A stretch of DNA of 64,000 nucleotides from Iris pallida. Lineage: Eukaryota; Streptophyta; Magnoliopsida; Asparagales; Iridaceae. The position numbers and the translations under genes are program-made. The notes beneath the pieces are model-generated. The model was not told the DNA's origin. It saw only the letters and a program-made list of their open reading frames with translations, and made no database searches. This document shows positions 20,312 through 32,078 of this stretch, piece after piece (the first letter of the stretch is position 1; the number at the start of each line of letters is the position of its first letter). The stretch spans positions 781,501-845,500 of the forward strand of contig JANAVB010007000.1 of NCBI GenBank assembly GCA_029216955.1, written 5' to 3'.

Positions 20312-21673
20312 TTGACATTCCGGTATCCTTTGACTTCATTGATCTTTCCTGTCCGATCGTTTGATTGTTCTTTTGTCCCTTTCCTTAGGGGCACCTCGTC
20401 CGCATCTGTCAGGACTGGACAGCAACAACAAGGACAACATGGGCAACCTGACCAGGTTGGTCAGCTACAAGGGCCAGTACTACCTCAAGAGACTATCCAA
20501 GAAGAAGTGATAGTGGAACCAGCAGTTGGACTGCAGTATCCGAAGGTTCCCACACCACCAATAGTTCCACCTATCCCTGTGGAAGTGGACACACCAGCCC
20601 TTCTGGAGATCATGAGAGGGATGATGGCTACTCAACAATATCAGATGTTAGCCCAGCAGCACATGCACGCTCAGTTGCAAGAGCAGAATGTGTTGCTCAA
20701 CCAAGGATTGTAGACGGCTTTGGAAAGAGGGGCAAGGACAGATTTTGGAGCATCAACCAGGTTTTGCAAGTATAACTCCCGTCGTTTCGAGGGCACGAAG
20801 GATGCCATCTCAGCAGATACGTGGCTTAAGGATATTGAGGCAATTCTGACAGCAGCTAAGGTGCCGACAGAAGAACGTGTGGATCTAGTAAAGTTGTTAC
20901 TTCAGGATCTCGCACGTAATTGGTGGGAATCAGAGGAGGTAGGCATCAGACGTCCTGTGGCTTGGGACGATTTTATAGCAAGATTCATGATGAAGTACTA
21001 TGGAGTTGTGGCGCAGTTTGAGCTACAATAGAAATTTATCAACCTCAAGCAGGCCGACAAAACGGTAGATGCTTATGCAGCGGAGTTCTGCAGATTGAGT
21101 AGGTTCGTCCCAGAGATGGTCGCAACAGAGAGCCAGAGAGCCATGAGGTTCCAGCAAGGGTTTCATCTTGAGCTCTTGCAATTGATAGAGGGGCACAATT
21201 ACCAGACTTTTGATAAAGTATTGACGGCAACTCGAAGGCATGAGATAACCATTCAGAGGATAGCAGCAAGGACTGGGGGTCAGAAGAGATCCTACAGTCA
21301 GATTGAAGGAGGAGGGGGAGCAGCGCCCCGAACAACAGCACCATCCCCTGGCATTCGTATCCACGATGTGGCGATGCGAGGGCCAGCACCACCACCCAGG
21401 CAGCAGCAACAGCAACAGAGGAAAAACCAGCAACCCCTAGTGGGCTGCACTTATTGTGGAAAGGTAGGGCACACTAGAGATGTGTGCCGGACATTGAACG
21501 GACTGTGTTTGATATGTGGAAATCCAGATCATCGGGTTACCACCTGTCCTATGAATTCGAGGTCAGGAGGACCAGGGCAACAGTTTCCTGCTCTGCCAGC
21601 ACCAAGGACAGGCCAGTATCGAGGACCAGCGGTGGCAGTAAAGCCATTGGCACAACGTTCGTTGATGCCGTAG
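20312..21673 (+). pseudogene. Gag of Tekay element A, broken by stops
   Basis: Gag of a Ty3/gypsy chromovirus, spread over three open stretches (20312-20713, 20720-21031, 21095-21673) separated by nonsense codons near 20711 and 21029. Recognisable are the Gag core (about 20757-21200, with RFEGTKDAISADTWL and ARNWWESE) and two CCHC zinc knuckles at about 21448-21552: CTYCGKVGHTRDVC and CLICGNPDHRVTTC. The stops look like C-to-T or G-to-A changes. The true start codon is uncertain. Confidence 0.8.
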
Positions 21674-21835
21674 GCTCAGATGTTTCGGCAGCAAGGACCG
21701 CCGATGCAGCAACACTAGCATAGACCACCCCAGCATCATCATGGCAGGGGCCAGCAGCAGCACCATGCTAGGCCGCAGTATGGGAACCAACAAGGAGGTC
21801 GAGGGCAGGCATTCAACCTGTCCCTGGAAGAGGCA

Positions 21836-23176
21836 TTGGCATCGGGAGATGTTGTAGCAGGTAACATTCTCGTCGCCTCATATTTCGCAGTAGCATTATT
21901 TGATTCAGGAGCATCACACTCATTTATATCTGCACAATTTGCAACACGGTTAGGGATGGAATTCGAGGCATTGCTAGGGAGGTTAAATATACTCACTGGT
22001 AACGGGCTCGTAGGAGTTAGTAAAGTTATTCTAGCATGTAGCGTTGTAGTTTGTGGGCATTCCTTACCCGCCAGGTTGATAGAATTTTCTGTTGGAAATT
22101 TCGACGTTATCTTAGGCAAGGACTGGCTGAAAGACAGTCATGCGACAATAGATTGTCGTAGAGGAAGTGTATCTTTTGATATTCCAGGCATGAAGAGGTT
22201 CACCTTAGTCAGATCAGAGGCAACTCAACAAGAGCAGGGAGTAGTGACGACAATGGAAGAAGTTCAAGTTCCGAAGGTAGTTGAAGAATTTTTAGACATA
22301 TTCCCCGAAGAACTTCCAGGCCTACCCCCGGTTAGGGATATTGAGTTCAGTATAGAATTGTCACCTGGGTCTAACCCGATATCAGATCGAGTTTATAGAA
22401 TGGCGGATTCGGAGCAGGCCAAGGTGTATCAACATATGGAGGAACTGAAGGAGAAGAAGTTCATCCAAGCTAGCGTGTCACCATAGGCAGCACCAGTAGT
22501 ACTTGTGGGGAAGAAGGATGGGTCATCCAGATTGTGCATCGATTACAGGAAGCTTAACGCGGCAAAATTGAAGAACAAGTACCCACTACCCAGGATCGAC
22601 GACTTGTTTGATCAGTTGAGCAGAGCTAGAGTTTTCTCCAAGATAGATCTTCATTCAGGGTATCACCAAGTAAGGGTTCGGAAGGAGGATATTCCTAAAA
22701 CAACATTCAGGTCGAAGTATGGACATTATGAATTCTTGGTAATGCCATTTGGTTTGACCAATGCTCCAGCTATATTTATGGATTTGATGAACCGCATCTT
22801 TATGCCATACTTAGATCAATTTGTCGTTGTGTTTCTTGACGACATTCTCGTATACTCTGCTAGTGAGGAGGAACATGAGGACCACCTCCAAAAAGTGTTA
22901 CAGGTTCTGAGAGAGAACCAGTTGTATGCCAAGCTCAGCAAGTATGAGTTTTGGTCGGATCATATTTTATTTTTGGGTCACATCATATCAGGAGCTGGAG
23001 TAGCAGTGGATCCTAAGAAGGTAGAAGCAGTAAAGAGTTGGCCAGTACCCAAGACCGTAGCTGAGGTGCAGAGTTTCTTGGGATTGACAGGATATTATAG
23101 AAGGTTCGTATCAGACTTTGCAAGGCTTTCAGCACCCATGACCCGCTTAACACGGAAGGATTTACCATTCGTCTGA
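21836..23176 (+). pseudogene. Protease and reverse transcriptase of Tekay element A, broken
   Basis: Protease with [11 protein letters not shown] (from about 21896), then a linker with [13 protein letters not shown] and reverse transcriptase with [43 protein letters not shown] and the catalytic FLDDILVYS. Two stops interrupt it: TAG near 22484 where a Trp codon is expected (SPWGAPVV in the family) and TGA near 23174 where FVW is expected. Otherwise the frame is held, so decay has been mainly by point transitions. Lineage: Tekay/Del. Confidence 0.9.
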
Positions 23177-24589
23177 TTGGCAGAATGCCAGGCATCATTC
23201 GGGAATCTGAAGCAGAAGTTGATATCAACGCCTATTCTTACATTGCCAGTTAGACCCGGAGGTTTCACTGTATATTGTGATGCGTCAGGTAAAGGACTTG
23301 GGTGCGTTCTCATGCAGCATGGAAAGGTGATAACATATGCATCTAGGCAACTCCGAGACCACGAGAAGAATTATCCAACTCATGACTTGGAGTTGGCAGC
23401 AGTAGTATTTGCTTTGAAGCTATGGAGACATTACTTATACGGTGATCGAGTGGATATGTACACAGACCACAAAAGTCTGAAGTACATCTTTACTCAGAAG
23501 GAGCTGAACATGAGACAGAGAAGATGGTTAGAGATGATCAAGGACTACGACATGGAGCTTCAGTATCACCCAGTCAAGACTAATGTGGTAGCAGACGCTC
23601 TCAGCAGAAGAGGCGACGCATTTATGTTGACAACACAGAGACATATCTTAGAAGACCTTCAGGAGATGGGCATCGAAGTTATACTTCCTAGTGATGTAGG
23701 AGTTCTGGCGAGTCTACAAGTTCAATCTGACTTAGTAGACAGGATCAAGGCAGCTCAGGCACAGGACCCAAGGATTCAGAAGCTTAGGGCAGAATGTGAG
23801 TCAGGACTCAGAAAGGAGATGCAAATCCATAAAGATGGTACACTTAGGTTTGGGTCACGTCAATGTGTACCTAGTGGAGATATCAGACAGGAGGTTATGA
23901 CGGAAGCCCACAGTTCTCAGTATTCTATACATCCTGGGGGGACCATGATGTACCAAGATATTAAGCAGAACTTCTGGTGGAATGGAATGAAGAGGGAGAT
24001 AGCTAGATTTGTTTCCCGTTGCTTGGTATGTCAGCAAGTGAAGGCAGAATAGCAGAGGCCAGCTAGGTTATTGCAACCGCTTTCTATTCCGGAATAGAAA
24101 TGGGAACATATTACAATGGACTTTGTGATCAGTTTACCAAGATCACCAAGTGGTAAAGATGCTATTTGAATGATAGCGGACCGACTTACAAAGGTAGCAC
24201 ACTTTCTTCCTTTCAGAATAGGATAATCTACAGAAAAGTTGGCAGAGTTGTATGTGCAACAGATAGTCAGGCAGCATGGAGTCCCTGTCAATATTGTGTC
24301 CGATAGAGATACCCGTTTTATATCACATTTTTGGAAGAGTCTACATCATAGCTTGGGCACCATGTTGAGATTTAGCACGACTTACTATCCACAGACTGAC
24401 GGGCAATCAGAAAGAACAATTCAGACTTTAGAAGATATGTTACAAGCATGCACTCTGGATTTTGGAGGGTCTTGGGAGAGCCACCTGTACTTAGTCGAAT
24501 TCTCATACAACAACAGTTATCAAGCCAGTATCCAGATGGCGCCATTTGAAGCACTATATGGTAAGAAGTGTAGGTCGCCACTAGTATAG
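23177..24589 (+). pseudogene. RNase H and integrase core of Tekay element A, broken
   Basis: RNase H with [36 protein letters not shown] and [10 protein letters not shown]. Integrase zinc-binding segment with [11 protein letters not shown] and [10 protein letters not shown], then the core: D in TMDFVISLP, D in IVSDRDTRF and E in [12 protein letters not shown], the DDE triad. Stops near 24050, 24096, 24168 and 24227 fall at codons that are Gln or Trp in the family. The segment is full length but cannot be translated. Confidence 0.9.
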
Positions 24590-24610
24590 AATGATATCGG
24601 GGAGAGAAAG

Positions 24611-25170
24611 ATGCTAGGCCCAGAAATAATTATCCAGACCGTTGAAGTGGTTAAAGGATTCAGAGAGCGACTTCGAGTTGCGCAGGATCGACATCGTCAT
24701 TGGACGGACCAGCATCGTAGGCCGCTAGACTTTTCTGTTGGGGACCACATGTTTTTGCGGATCTCACCTACCCGTGGGGTCATTAGATTTGGCGTTCGCG
24801 AAAAGTTGAGTCCATGATACGTGGGCCCATTTGCTATCCTTGATAGGATAGGCGTTATTGCTTATCGTTTATCCCTTCCACCTTCGTTACGAGAGATGCA
24901 TGACGCATTTCATGTATCTCAGTTACGTAGGTATATATCGAACCCAAGCCATATCCTTGATCATTCTGAGCTGGTTGTTGGTACCAACTTGTCTTACGAG
25001 GAGCAGCCGTATCCATTTTGGACCGAAGAGAGAAGATACTCAAGAACCGAACAATTCGCCTTGTCCGGGTTGCTTGGGATCATTACTCTTTAGGGGAGTC
25101 AACGTAGGAACGTGAGGATGATATCCGATCACGATATCCGTACCTGTTTGACTCACAAGGTATATCTCTT
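24611..25170 (+). pseudogene. Integrase C-terminus and chromodomain of Tekay element A, broken
   Basis: After the GPF-type module ([27 protein letters not shown]) the frame shifts near 25017 and then reads [30 protein letters not shown] and, after a TAG in place of Trp near 25109, EREDDIRSRYPYLF. This is the chromodomain found at the integrase end in chromoviruses, thought to steer insertion to heterochromatin. It places A in the Tekay/Del group. Confidence 0.85.
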
Positions 25171-25377
25171 TCCGTATACCTTGATTATCTTAACCCATCA
25201 TGCGTGTCACCTTATGAGCAGAACTGCTTGATGTCATAGATTGTTAAACATAGATACGTTACTTGTTATTATTATTGTAGAATGATTGCTTACTCAATTT
25301 ACTTGTACTTGGATTAGTTTAGCTATGATGTTTCTATCCTGCTTGGATTTTGAAATTCCGAGGACAGAATTTTTCTA

Positions 25378-25390
25378 AGGAGGGTAGAGA
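25378..25390 (+). promoter_or_regulatory. Polypurine tract of Tekay element A
   Basis: AGGAGGGTAGAGA directly precedes the TGTCACTTCCC start of the 3' LTR. Element C has the equivalent GGTGGGTAGAGT on the minus strand at 61002-61013. Confidence 0.8.
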
Positions 25391-27071
25391 TGTCACTTCC
25401 CGTTTCTAGAATACGTATTTTAAATGCATGTATTGTTTAAATGTATATATTTACTATTTATCATGTATTGTTCTGGATTTTAATTCCTTTAAATTCCTGT
25501 TAATTAATTTCTTGCAATTTTACTTTCTGTTTTTTACTTTCTGCTTTTTTTTTACTTTGTTTTAACTTTGCTTTGGGTTCGGCTCGGATTGGTTTAATTA
25601 TGTTGGTTCATCATGAACCGAAACAAACCCCATATACAACCACTCTTCATTTAAATCCCCAAACCCCTTTCTCTCTCTTCATTACTTCACCATTACTCCT
25701 CTTCTTCCCCCACTACTTCTTCCCACCTACCTAGCGGCATAGGCAAGTGCCAACTTGCTTCTTGATAGATCTTCATTATTATTGTTCCATCATCTTCCTT
25801 ACTTAATCTTAAGCCTCTTTAGTACTTAGCATTTTCAATTTCCATGGTTCATTTCTTGTAGATCTAAGTTAATGTAATTTCAGATTTCTTAGGTTTTGAT
25901 CAAGTAAACTTTGTTATCTTCAAGTATTGATAGTTACATGTTGTAGAGAATTTTGTTCTACCCTATTTTGGCCTATGGAAGTCCAGATTTGGACTTGGAA
26001 TGAAGAATTTAGAGAGCTTGGAAGCAATGGCTTCCATGGTTCTGTTTGCAGGAAATTTTGAGAAGAAGAACAGTTCTGGCCGCATGGCAGTGCTTGACCG
26101 CATGAGTTTTCATGCGGCAAGTTATCCCAGCCGCATGAGCATTCAGCTGCATGTGCTTGTCCAGCCGATATGCCTTCAGTCCATTCTAGCCGCATGATGC
26201 TTCCCAGCCGCATAGGCTTGGACAGCTCTAGTCGCATAAAGGTCAGCCCCGAGCCGCACGGAGTTATCTGGCCGCATGGGACTACTTTACTCAGCTGCAT
26301 AAGCGCTTGACTTTTTCTCGACCGCGTAAGCGCTTGACTTTTTCTCGACCGCATAAGCTCACGCAATTCTGAGCCGCATAAGGACTAGAGCCCTACCTGA
26401 CCGCATGGGCGCATGTCTTTCCGATCTGCATGGGACTTGCTATCCTCCAGCCGCATGGAATTTTTCCTGGCCGCATGGGCGCATGTTACCCGTAGCCGCA
26501 TGAGACCCCTTTAGTTTCTAGCCGCATAAGGCTTTGATAATTTGGCCGCATGGGACTATTCTGTTCCGGCCGCATGGAATCACCCTTGTCCAGCCGCATG
26601 TAACACATTCATTCCCGGCCGCATGAAACCCAAGTCTCACGAGCTGCATGAACTCTGACCCTAATGCCTTTTTGGCTGATTCTTGTTCCAAATTGACATT
26701 GATTGGCATTGATTGACATTTATTAACATTAATTATTATCTTGACATTAAATTAACAATTGTTTGTTATCTCGATTAATAATTGATCATGCGTTCATAGT
26801 TGGAACTAAGAGGCTGACTAGTCGTCTTATTGAATTGAATGAATAAGACACGTTCATATTATGAACTATTGTAATCGACTGGCTGATCCTAAATATTGGC
26901 ATACAGATACATGCAGGCTTCAGTTTATTTATTTATTTATTTTACAAAAATAGCATGTGTACTTTATGGTCAAGGCATGATTATTCCGTGGTTGGTTTTG
27001 ATTGTTGCATTACACTATGTAAGACCTACAACCTAACCGTACGGGTATCGTTGTAAAAGTGCATATCGTAC
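25391..27071 (+). mobile_element. 3' LTR of Tekay element A, first part
   Basis: Starts TGTCACTTCCCG. It carries the complete promoter-side LTR region missing from the 5' copy, a T-rich stretch, then the GCCGCATG array at 26078-26655. It is split by Tat-2 after the target site CGTAC (27067-27071) and resumes at 43789. Without Tat-2 the LTR is about 2.86 kb. Confidence 0.88.
26078..26655. repeat. GCCGCATG short-unit tandem array, second LTR copy
   Basis: Same array as 6590-7095, with three or more additional units at its start (near 26078-26135) that the 5' copy lacks because element B replaced that part. Individual units differ by point changes. Confidence 0.8.
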
Positions 27072-27981
27072 TGTTTGCAAAAATAAAAGTGTAGAACTTT
27101 ATTGATGCAAACTATGTAATAAGATTACAAGAATTCTGGGAAAATTACAACTGTAGGAATCCAATCTAGATGACGATTGCTTTATCCCTTGGACGATGTG
27201 AACTTTGAAGACGGAGCCTTTGAAGTTGAAAACAACTCTGGAAACTGAAGACAAAAACCTCGGAAGTTGAAGGCAAAAGCCTCTGAAGAATGCAGTAGCA
27301 CTTGGGCAAGAACTCCTGGACTCTCTGATCTCTGATCTCTGATGCTTGATCCCCTTGAATGGAGACTTGAAACTCTATTTATAGAGTTCTGGAAATAACT
27401 AACTTTTAGTTATTCTGAACTGCGGATGATGGATTGTGCAGCAATTGGATTGCGCAACAGTGGACTGCACAAGCAGTTATTGGATCATGGGCCAACTGCC
27501 TTGGACACATGGCATCATTTGATTGAAATGCGCATGATCGTGCATAGACAGTTGCCACGTAATGAGCAATCGATGGCATGAATGCCACGTGTACTTTATC
27601 AGTTGTGTTGATAGAGCACGCAATTTTGAATTGGGCTGATATTGGATTGCGCCAACCTGGACCGTGCAGGCTTCGGTTTACGCAGGATTAGACTGCGCAG
27701 GAAATGGATCGCGCTGCCAGCTGTCAGCCGTCCTCGAGCGTTGTGCGGCGCAATAAGTGAACAGTCTCTTCGTTCTTCGTGCTGTCAGCTGTCAGGACGA
27801 TTTGATTGTGTCAGGTAATGATGACTTTTGCCATGTCAGCTTGCGCAGTTGGGAGTGTGCGCAATCCAGTATGCGCAATCTGAAGCGTGCGCAATCTGAT
27901 GTCTGCATAATTCATTTGAAAGTTGTATTTCTTGATTTTTTGACTTTGTTGATAGGTGCAACTTGATTTTTAGGACCTACA
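27072..27981 (-). repeat. 3' LTR of Tat-2
   Basis: In plus orientation it runs from TGTTTGCAAAAA to AGGACCTACA. TGCGCA copies are fewer than in Tat-1, several being altered to TGTGCA or TGCACA. Confidence 0.92.
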
Positions 27982-27992
27982 AGACCCCCTTC
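27982..27992 (-). promoter_or_regulatory. Polypurine tract of Tat-2
   Basis: Minus-strand GAAGGGGGTCT just before the 3' LTR start, identical to Tat-1. Confidence 0.75.
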
Positions 27993-28147
27993 AAAGTTTT
28001 CGAAATGTGAATTTATTTAAAATTTTGAAATACTTTGAATTTTTGAAATTGAAATCAATTTGCGCATGAAGTGAGCTGGCTGCGCAATTTGAGGGATTGT
28101 CCCCAATTTCAGGCACAATCTGAGGCGGCTGTTTCGTTTTCGAAAAC

Positions 28148-28155
28148 TATAAATA
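28148..28155 (+). promoter_or_regulatory. TATA box of the PMD-type gene
   Basis: TATAAATA in AAAACTATAAATAGC, 96 bases before the ATG, followed by a pyrimidine-rich leader. The promoter lies within 170 bases of the element's own 3' LTR and is conserved in Tat-1. Confidence 0.65.
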
Positions 28156-28362
28156 GCTCTCTTCTTCATTTCATTTTTTTACTTTGCCTTCTTCGTGCTT
28201 TTGAGAGAAAATCCCCGAACCCTTTCTGTCTTCCTTCTCCGACGATCTCCATGGCTCCCCGACGATCCTCCGCCGCCGCTAAGGGAAAAGCCCCTGCCGA
28301 ATCATCGACTAGAGCTGCGCGACGAGCTTTTCGTCATGAATCCGCGCATCCTGCAATGTCAG

Positions 28363-28752
28363 GTAGAGGACTTTTAATCAAAAACCCTTTTTAGGGTTTT
28401 GATCCCACTGTTCTTCACAATCCATCTCTTTTTAGAGATGTGATCATACTGCGCCACCCTCTTTAGGGTTCTGATTGCACAAATCAGTTAGTTCTTTATT
28501 TTTATGAAGAACGACTTTCTGTGCAATCGGTTGAACTGCGCTGGCAGATGTCAGCATAATTTGCTGATTTGTGCGAGATTGTCAGCGCAAACTGATGATT
28601 GTTTGTTCGTGCAGTCTGATGTTTGCGCAAACTGATGTTGCCCAATCTGATGTTGCGCATTCTGATGTTTGCGCACTCTGATATTTGTGCAAACTGATAA
28701 CAGAATCTTTGACTTGACTTGTACTGAGTTTTATTTTCTTTGTTTGATGCAG
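28363..28752 (+). other. Intron 1 of the PMD-type gene (390 bp)
   Basis: Donor CAG|GTAGAG, acceptor TTTGATGCAG. It contains a series of TTTGCGCAAACTGATG-like repeats (about 28570-28700) echoing the TGCGCA words of the LTR. Removing it joins exon 1 to exon 2 in frame. Confidence 0.6.
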
Positions 28753-31301
28753 TTAATGTGAGAGAAGATCCAGAATATAAAACTTTTGTGGGAACTCTTT
28801 CAGAGTCAGAGTATAAAGAGGATCTCTCTCATGTACATTATCCCCAGTATGATCTGCCGACCTCCCGTCAGGCTATTCTGATCTCTCAAGACAATGAAAC
28901 TTTGCTGTGTTTAATGAATGAACAACCTCTGGAATCAGCAGACGCTGTCATTCACAAGAAACCATTATTCTTGTTCGGTGAGGCTTTTGAGAAAAGCTCT
29001 CAACCAAGGCCGAGGATGGAGGAAAGAATTGTCCATCAGGAGGATAGGTCATTCTTTATACCAGATATCTCCCGCTGCCTCCCTTTGTCCCGGTATGCTC
29101 ATACGAGCTATCCGAGGAAGATGGAATGGAACCTCACTCTTTTCCAAGACGCCCGTACAGGAAAAATTTTCGTGAAGAAGGGGCCGAATAAGAAGGACAT
29201 GTTCTATAGCTCCTCTGATCGATACAGTATCTTGTTGAGAGGCTTGAGACCTGGTTTTATTCCGCCAGAGAATTCCTCCTTGTTGATGCCTGTCAGAACA
29301 CCAATATTCGCAAACGAATTTACGAAAGCCGAAGGTAAGTACCCAGAACAGGACATCAGATTAACTGGATTGGTGAATCCAGATTATAAGAGATGGAACT
29401 GCATTGCAAATTGGATTCTGACCAAATTTGAAGATAGACTTCAACAAATCAATTTGTACCAAGCAGTGCACGCCACTGTCTATGGTTTTGCCCCCAACTC
29501 ACACCTGTTCTTGGCTTTGACTGAAAGATACAATTATAGAACAGGGACTTTCATGACCCCTGGCGGAGAAATTGGGTTTGCACTCCACGAGATGAAGTAT
29601 ATCTCGTACTTGCCAATGGCAGACGCTCCATATAAAGAATTTGTTCCAACCAATGATGAGTTGGACAAACTTAGAAGGGAGAATGCAGCAATGGTAGCAG
29701 TATTCGAGGAACTGCTATGCCATTATAAGATCTGTTCTCTGTTCTACAAAAGTGCTACAGCAAATACCTGCTATTCCTCAAAGTGGTTACCTTATCTGTT
29801 CCTTAATCATATAGAAGAGAAGAAGACTAAGGAACACGACAAATGCTATCCTGATTTCTTCAAACCTTTGAGCAATACAGAAGTTATGAAGTTGATGGAA
29901 GAAAGTGGTAATTTTGATAAAGAAATGAAAGATGATTATCAATGTTCTCCTTTAAAGAAAGGGGACACTCTGGAGAGTTACTTGAGAATGGAATATAGAC
30001 CCATGTCAAAAGAAGCCCAATTGGCAGGGTTTCTGACATATTGGCTCCGTCGGTTTGTGGTCCCAGGATCTAGTGCCGTGGACCGCTTTCAGCGGTGTGT
30101 TCTTTTTGCCGCTATTAAGTTAGTCTTCGGCTACAAAGTGGACCTGTTATCAGTGATGACTTGCAAGTTGAATGCCAGTCTTCGTCTATATGTTGATCTG
30201 ATGCTGAAAGCCAAAGGAGAAAAAGAATTTTCTCGCCTAGAACTGCCATATACATATCTATTTGGATGGTTGCTTCTCCACTATCCCACTTTAATGGACC
30301 CCGGCATGGGACCGGTTGATGGCAGCTTTCTGCGAAGGTACTCTCATGGTAAATGGAAGTACACTTCTTTGAGCGAATGTAGATACGCTCTGAATCTGAA
30401 CAGAGGATGTAACTTTTGTTGTGCTCCTCTCCCTTATGGACATGATCAAATGCCAACAAATATGGTGGACTCGAAGATGCAACCTCTAAACCGTACAGCC
30501 TTTGAATGGTTGAAGACAATTCGACCGTCTCATTTGGTGTATCGGTTCGAAGAGGAGTGTTATTTAGAACCATATCTCCCTAGTCGATTTGCCCGGCAGT
30601 TCGGGTACGATCAATTCCACGTGGGGAATGCCATCACATGCCTTCAAGGAAAGGGCTTTTTGATAGACGGGGCCCGAGCTTGGGCTTATTATAATGCTCG
30701 AGATACGAAAGCCATATTCTCGATGCCAGCAAATAGCACCCATGGTCCTCGGATGCTATTTACATATACAGTATTCTATACATCCGCGAAAACTTTTGCT
30801 GAGAATTTTAATCTCGCAGATAGTTTCGCTTCTTCGACGAGATTGAGGAAAGGAATAGTTGCTTTGTCGCTCTCTGGAAATGATGAGGTGCACGAGCCGA
30901 CAGATGCACCTTTGGAAGCTTCGAGGGATATTATGTTCCCTCAAGAGGTAAACGCAGCAATGCGTATCTCTTTGAAAGTGGGTAGATCTCCAGCAAAGAA
31001 GAGGAGAAGAGAGGAGCCTCCTGCTCCGACAGCCAAAAAGAAACTGATATTAGACCCTTCTTCGAAAAAAATCACCACGAGGTCTCAATCTCGACAGCTG
31101 GCCGAGACAAATCAACAAGATGCTACCACACCGACTTCTATACAAAAACAAGTCGAACCAATAAATGTAGAGAGTCCGGAAAGACCTTTACATAGAAAGA
31201 AAAGATTAGTCCATAGACATCAAATTTTGCCTTCGATTGTAGCAGATGCTGTAGCGGGCATCACAATGTCATCTCCCACTCCAATCCCTGAGTCTAGTTA
31301 G
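28753..31301 (+). CDS. Exon 2 open segment of the PMD-type gene (about 849 codons before first stop)
   Basis: This is the long uninterrupted part of the PMD-type gene. The intron acceptor TTTGATGCAG ends at 28752; codons upstream of it in the same frame are intronic, so an apparent start near 28740 is not a real start. The segment contains the whole PMD-like domain and the basic cluster, so a truncated protein ending at 31301 would still hold both. Codon use is balanced and unlike the flanking AT-rich repeats. It lies antisense to the Tat-2 genomic RNA. Confidence 0.8.
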
Positions 31302-31731
31302 AGGAAAGATTTTGAGCCAATAGAAGAGAGAAATGAGGCCGATGAGCCTAGAAAAGAAGAAAGTAATACAGTCCGATCTCCTCTGCCTGCTACGGAGATG
31401 ACTCGACTTCCTCCAACTCCTAGAACCCTCCGCGAAGAGGAAGAACATGAAGTAATTGCAGCTCTGGAAGATTGTGACTACGGCCTGGAAGATTATATTG
31501 ATCAAGTTACAACTACCAGCGGTAATGCTCCGTAAGGAGATGAAGATGAAGATAGCTCTTCATCTGAAAGTGAAGATATGCAAGATCCCGACAGGAATGA
31601 TGAAGAACACATGTCTCCTACTGCTGCCGATGATACTTCAGATCCTAAAAAGGATATTAAAGTAGAGGCGTCCTCAGAAAAAACAGCAAACGAAGAAGTT
31701 CTAGAAGAAACTCCCGCAACTGATCCTCAAG

Positions 31732-31820
31732 GTATAGAATGGAATTAGCAATCTTCTTTAAAATAGATTGATAGCTAATGTCTTTATTTGTATTTCCTGC
31801 AAATCTTGAGACTCTTCCAG
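31732..31820 (+). other. Intron 2 of the PMD-type gene (89 bp)
   Basis: Donor CAAG|GTATAG, acceptor CTCTTCCAG. The stop TAG at 31746-31748 (GAATGGAATTAG) is removed by splicing. Phase 1. Confidence 0.5.
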
Positions 31821-31994
31821 CACCTCCGACGGACCTGGCTATAGTGCCCGTAACGACAGTGGTTGTTAGTAGTAGTCATCATCTATCTTGTGGTTCTGAA
31901 GCAGGCAGTAGCCAAGCTGTTGCGGCTGAAGCTACTTCTGCTCAACGGGAGTCCATTCCTGCAGGAGATAAATTCATTGCTGGATCGAACCAAG

Positions 31995-32078
31995 GTAAGA
32001 CTGTCTTCATTTGATCTTCTTGGTTATTAGCAAACGACTGGCCAAATAACAATTTTACTTTTACAGAGGAATAAACAG
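31995..32078 (+). other. Intron 3 of the PMD-type gene (84 bp)
   Basis: Donor CAAG|GTAAGA is a strong match. Of three possible acceptors, those after 32066 and 32068 lead to stop codons; only AAACAG ending at 32078 keeps the coiled-coil frame open. Confidence 0.5.

Noticed and set aside
28740..28752. Start of the 853-codon frame near 28740 as the true start of the PMD-type protein
   Set aside because: The codon there is TTG in a pyrimidine-rich intron end; the spliced ATG at 28251 has a TATA box and is conserved in Tat-1.
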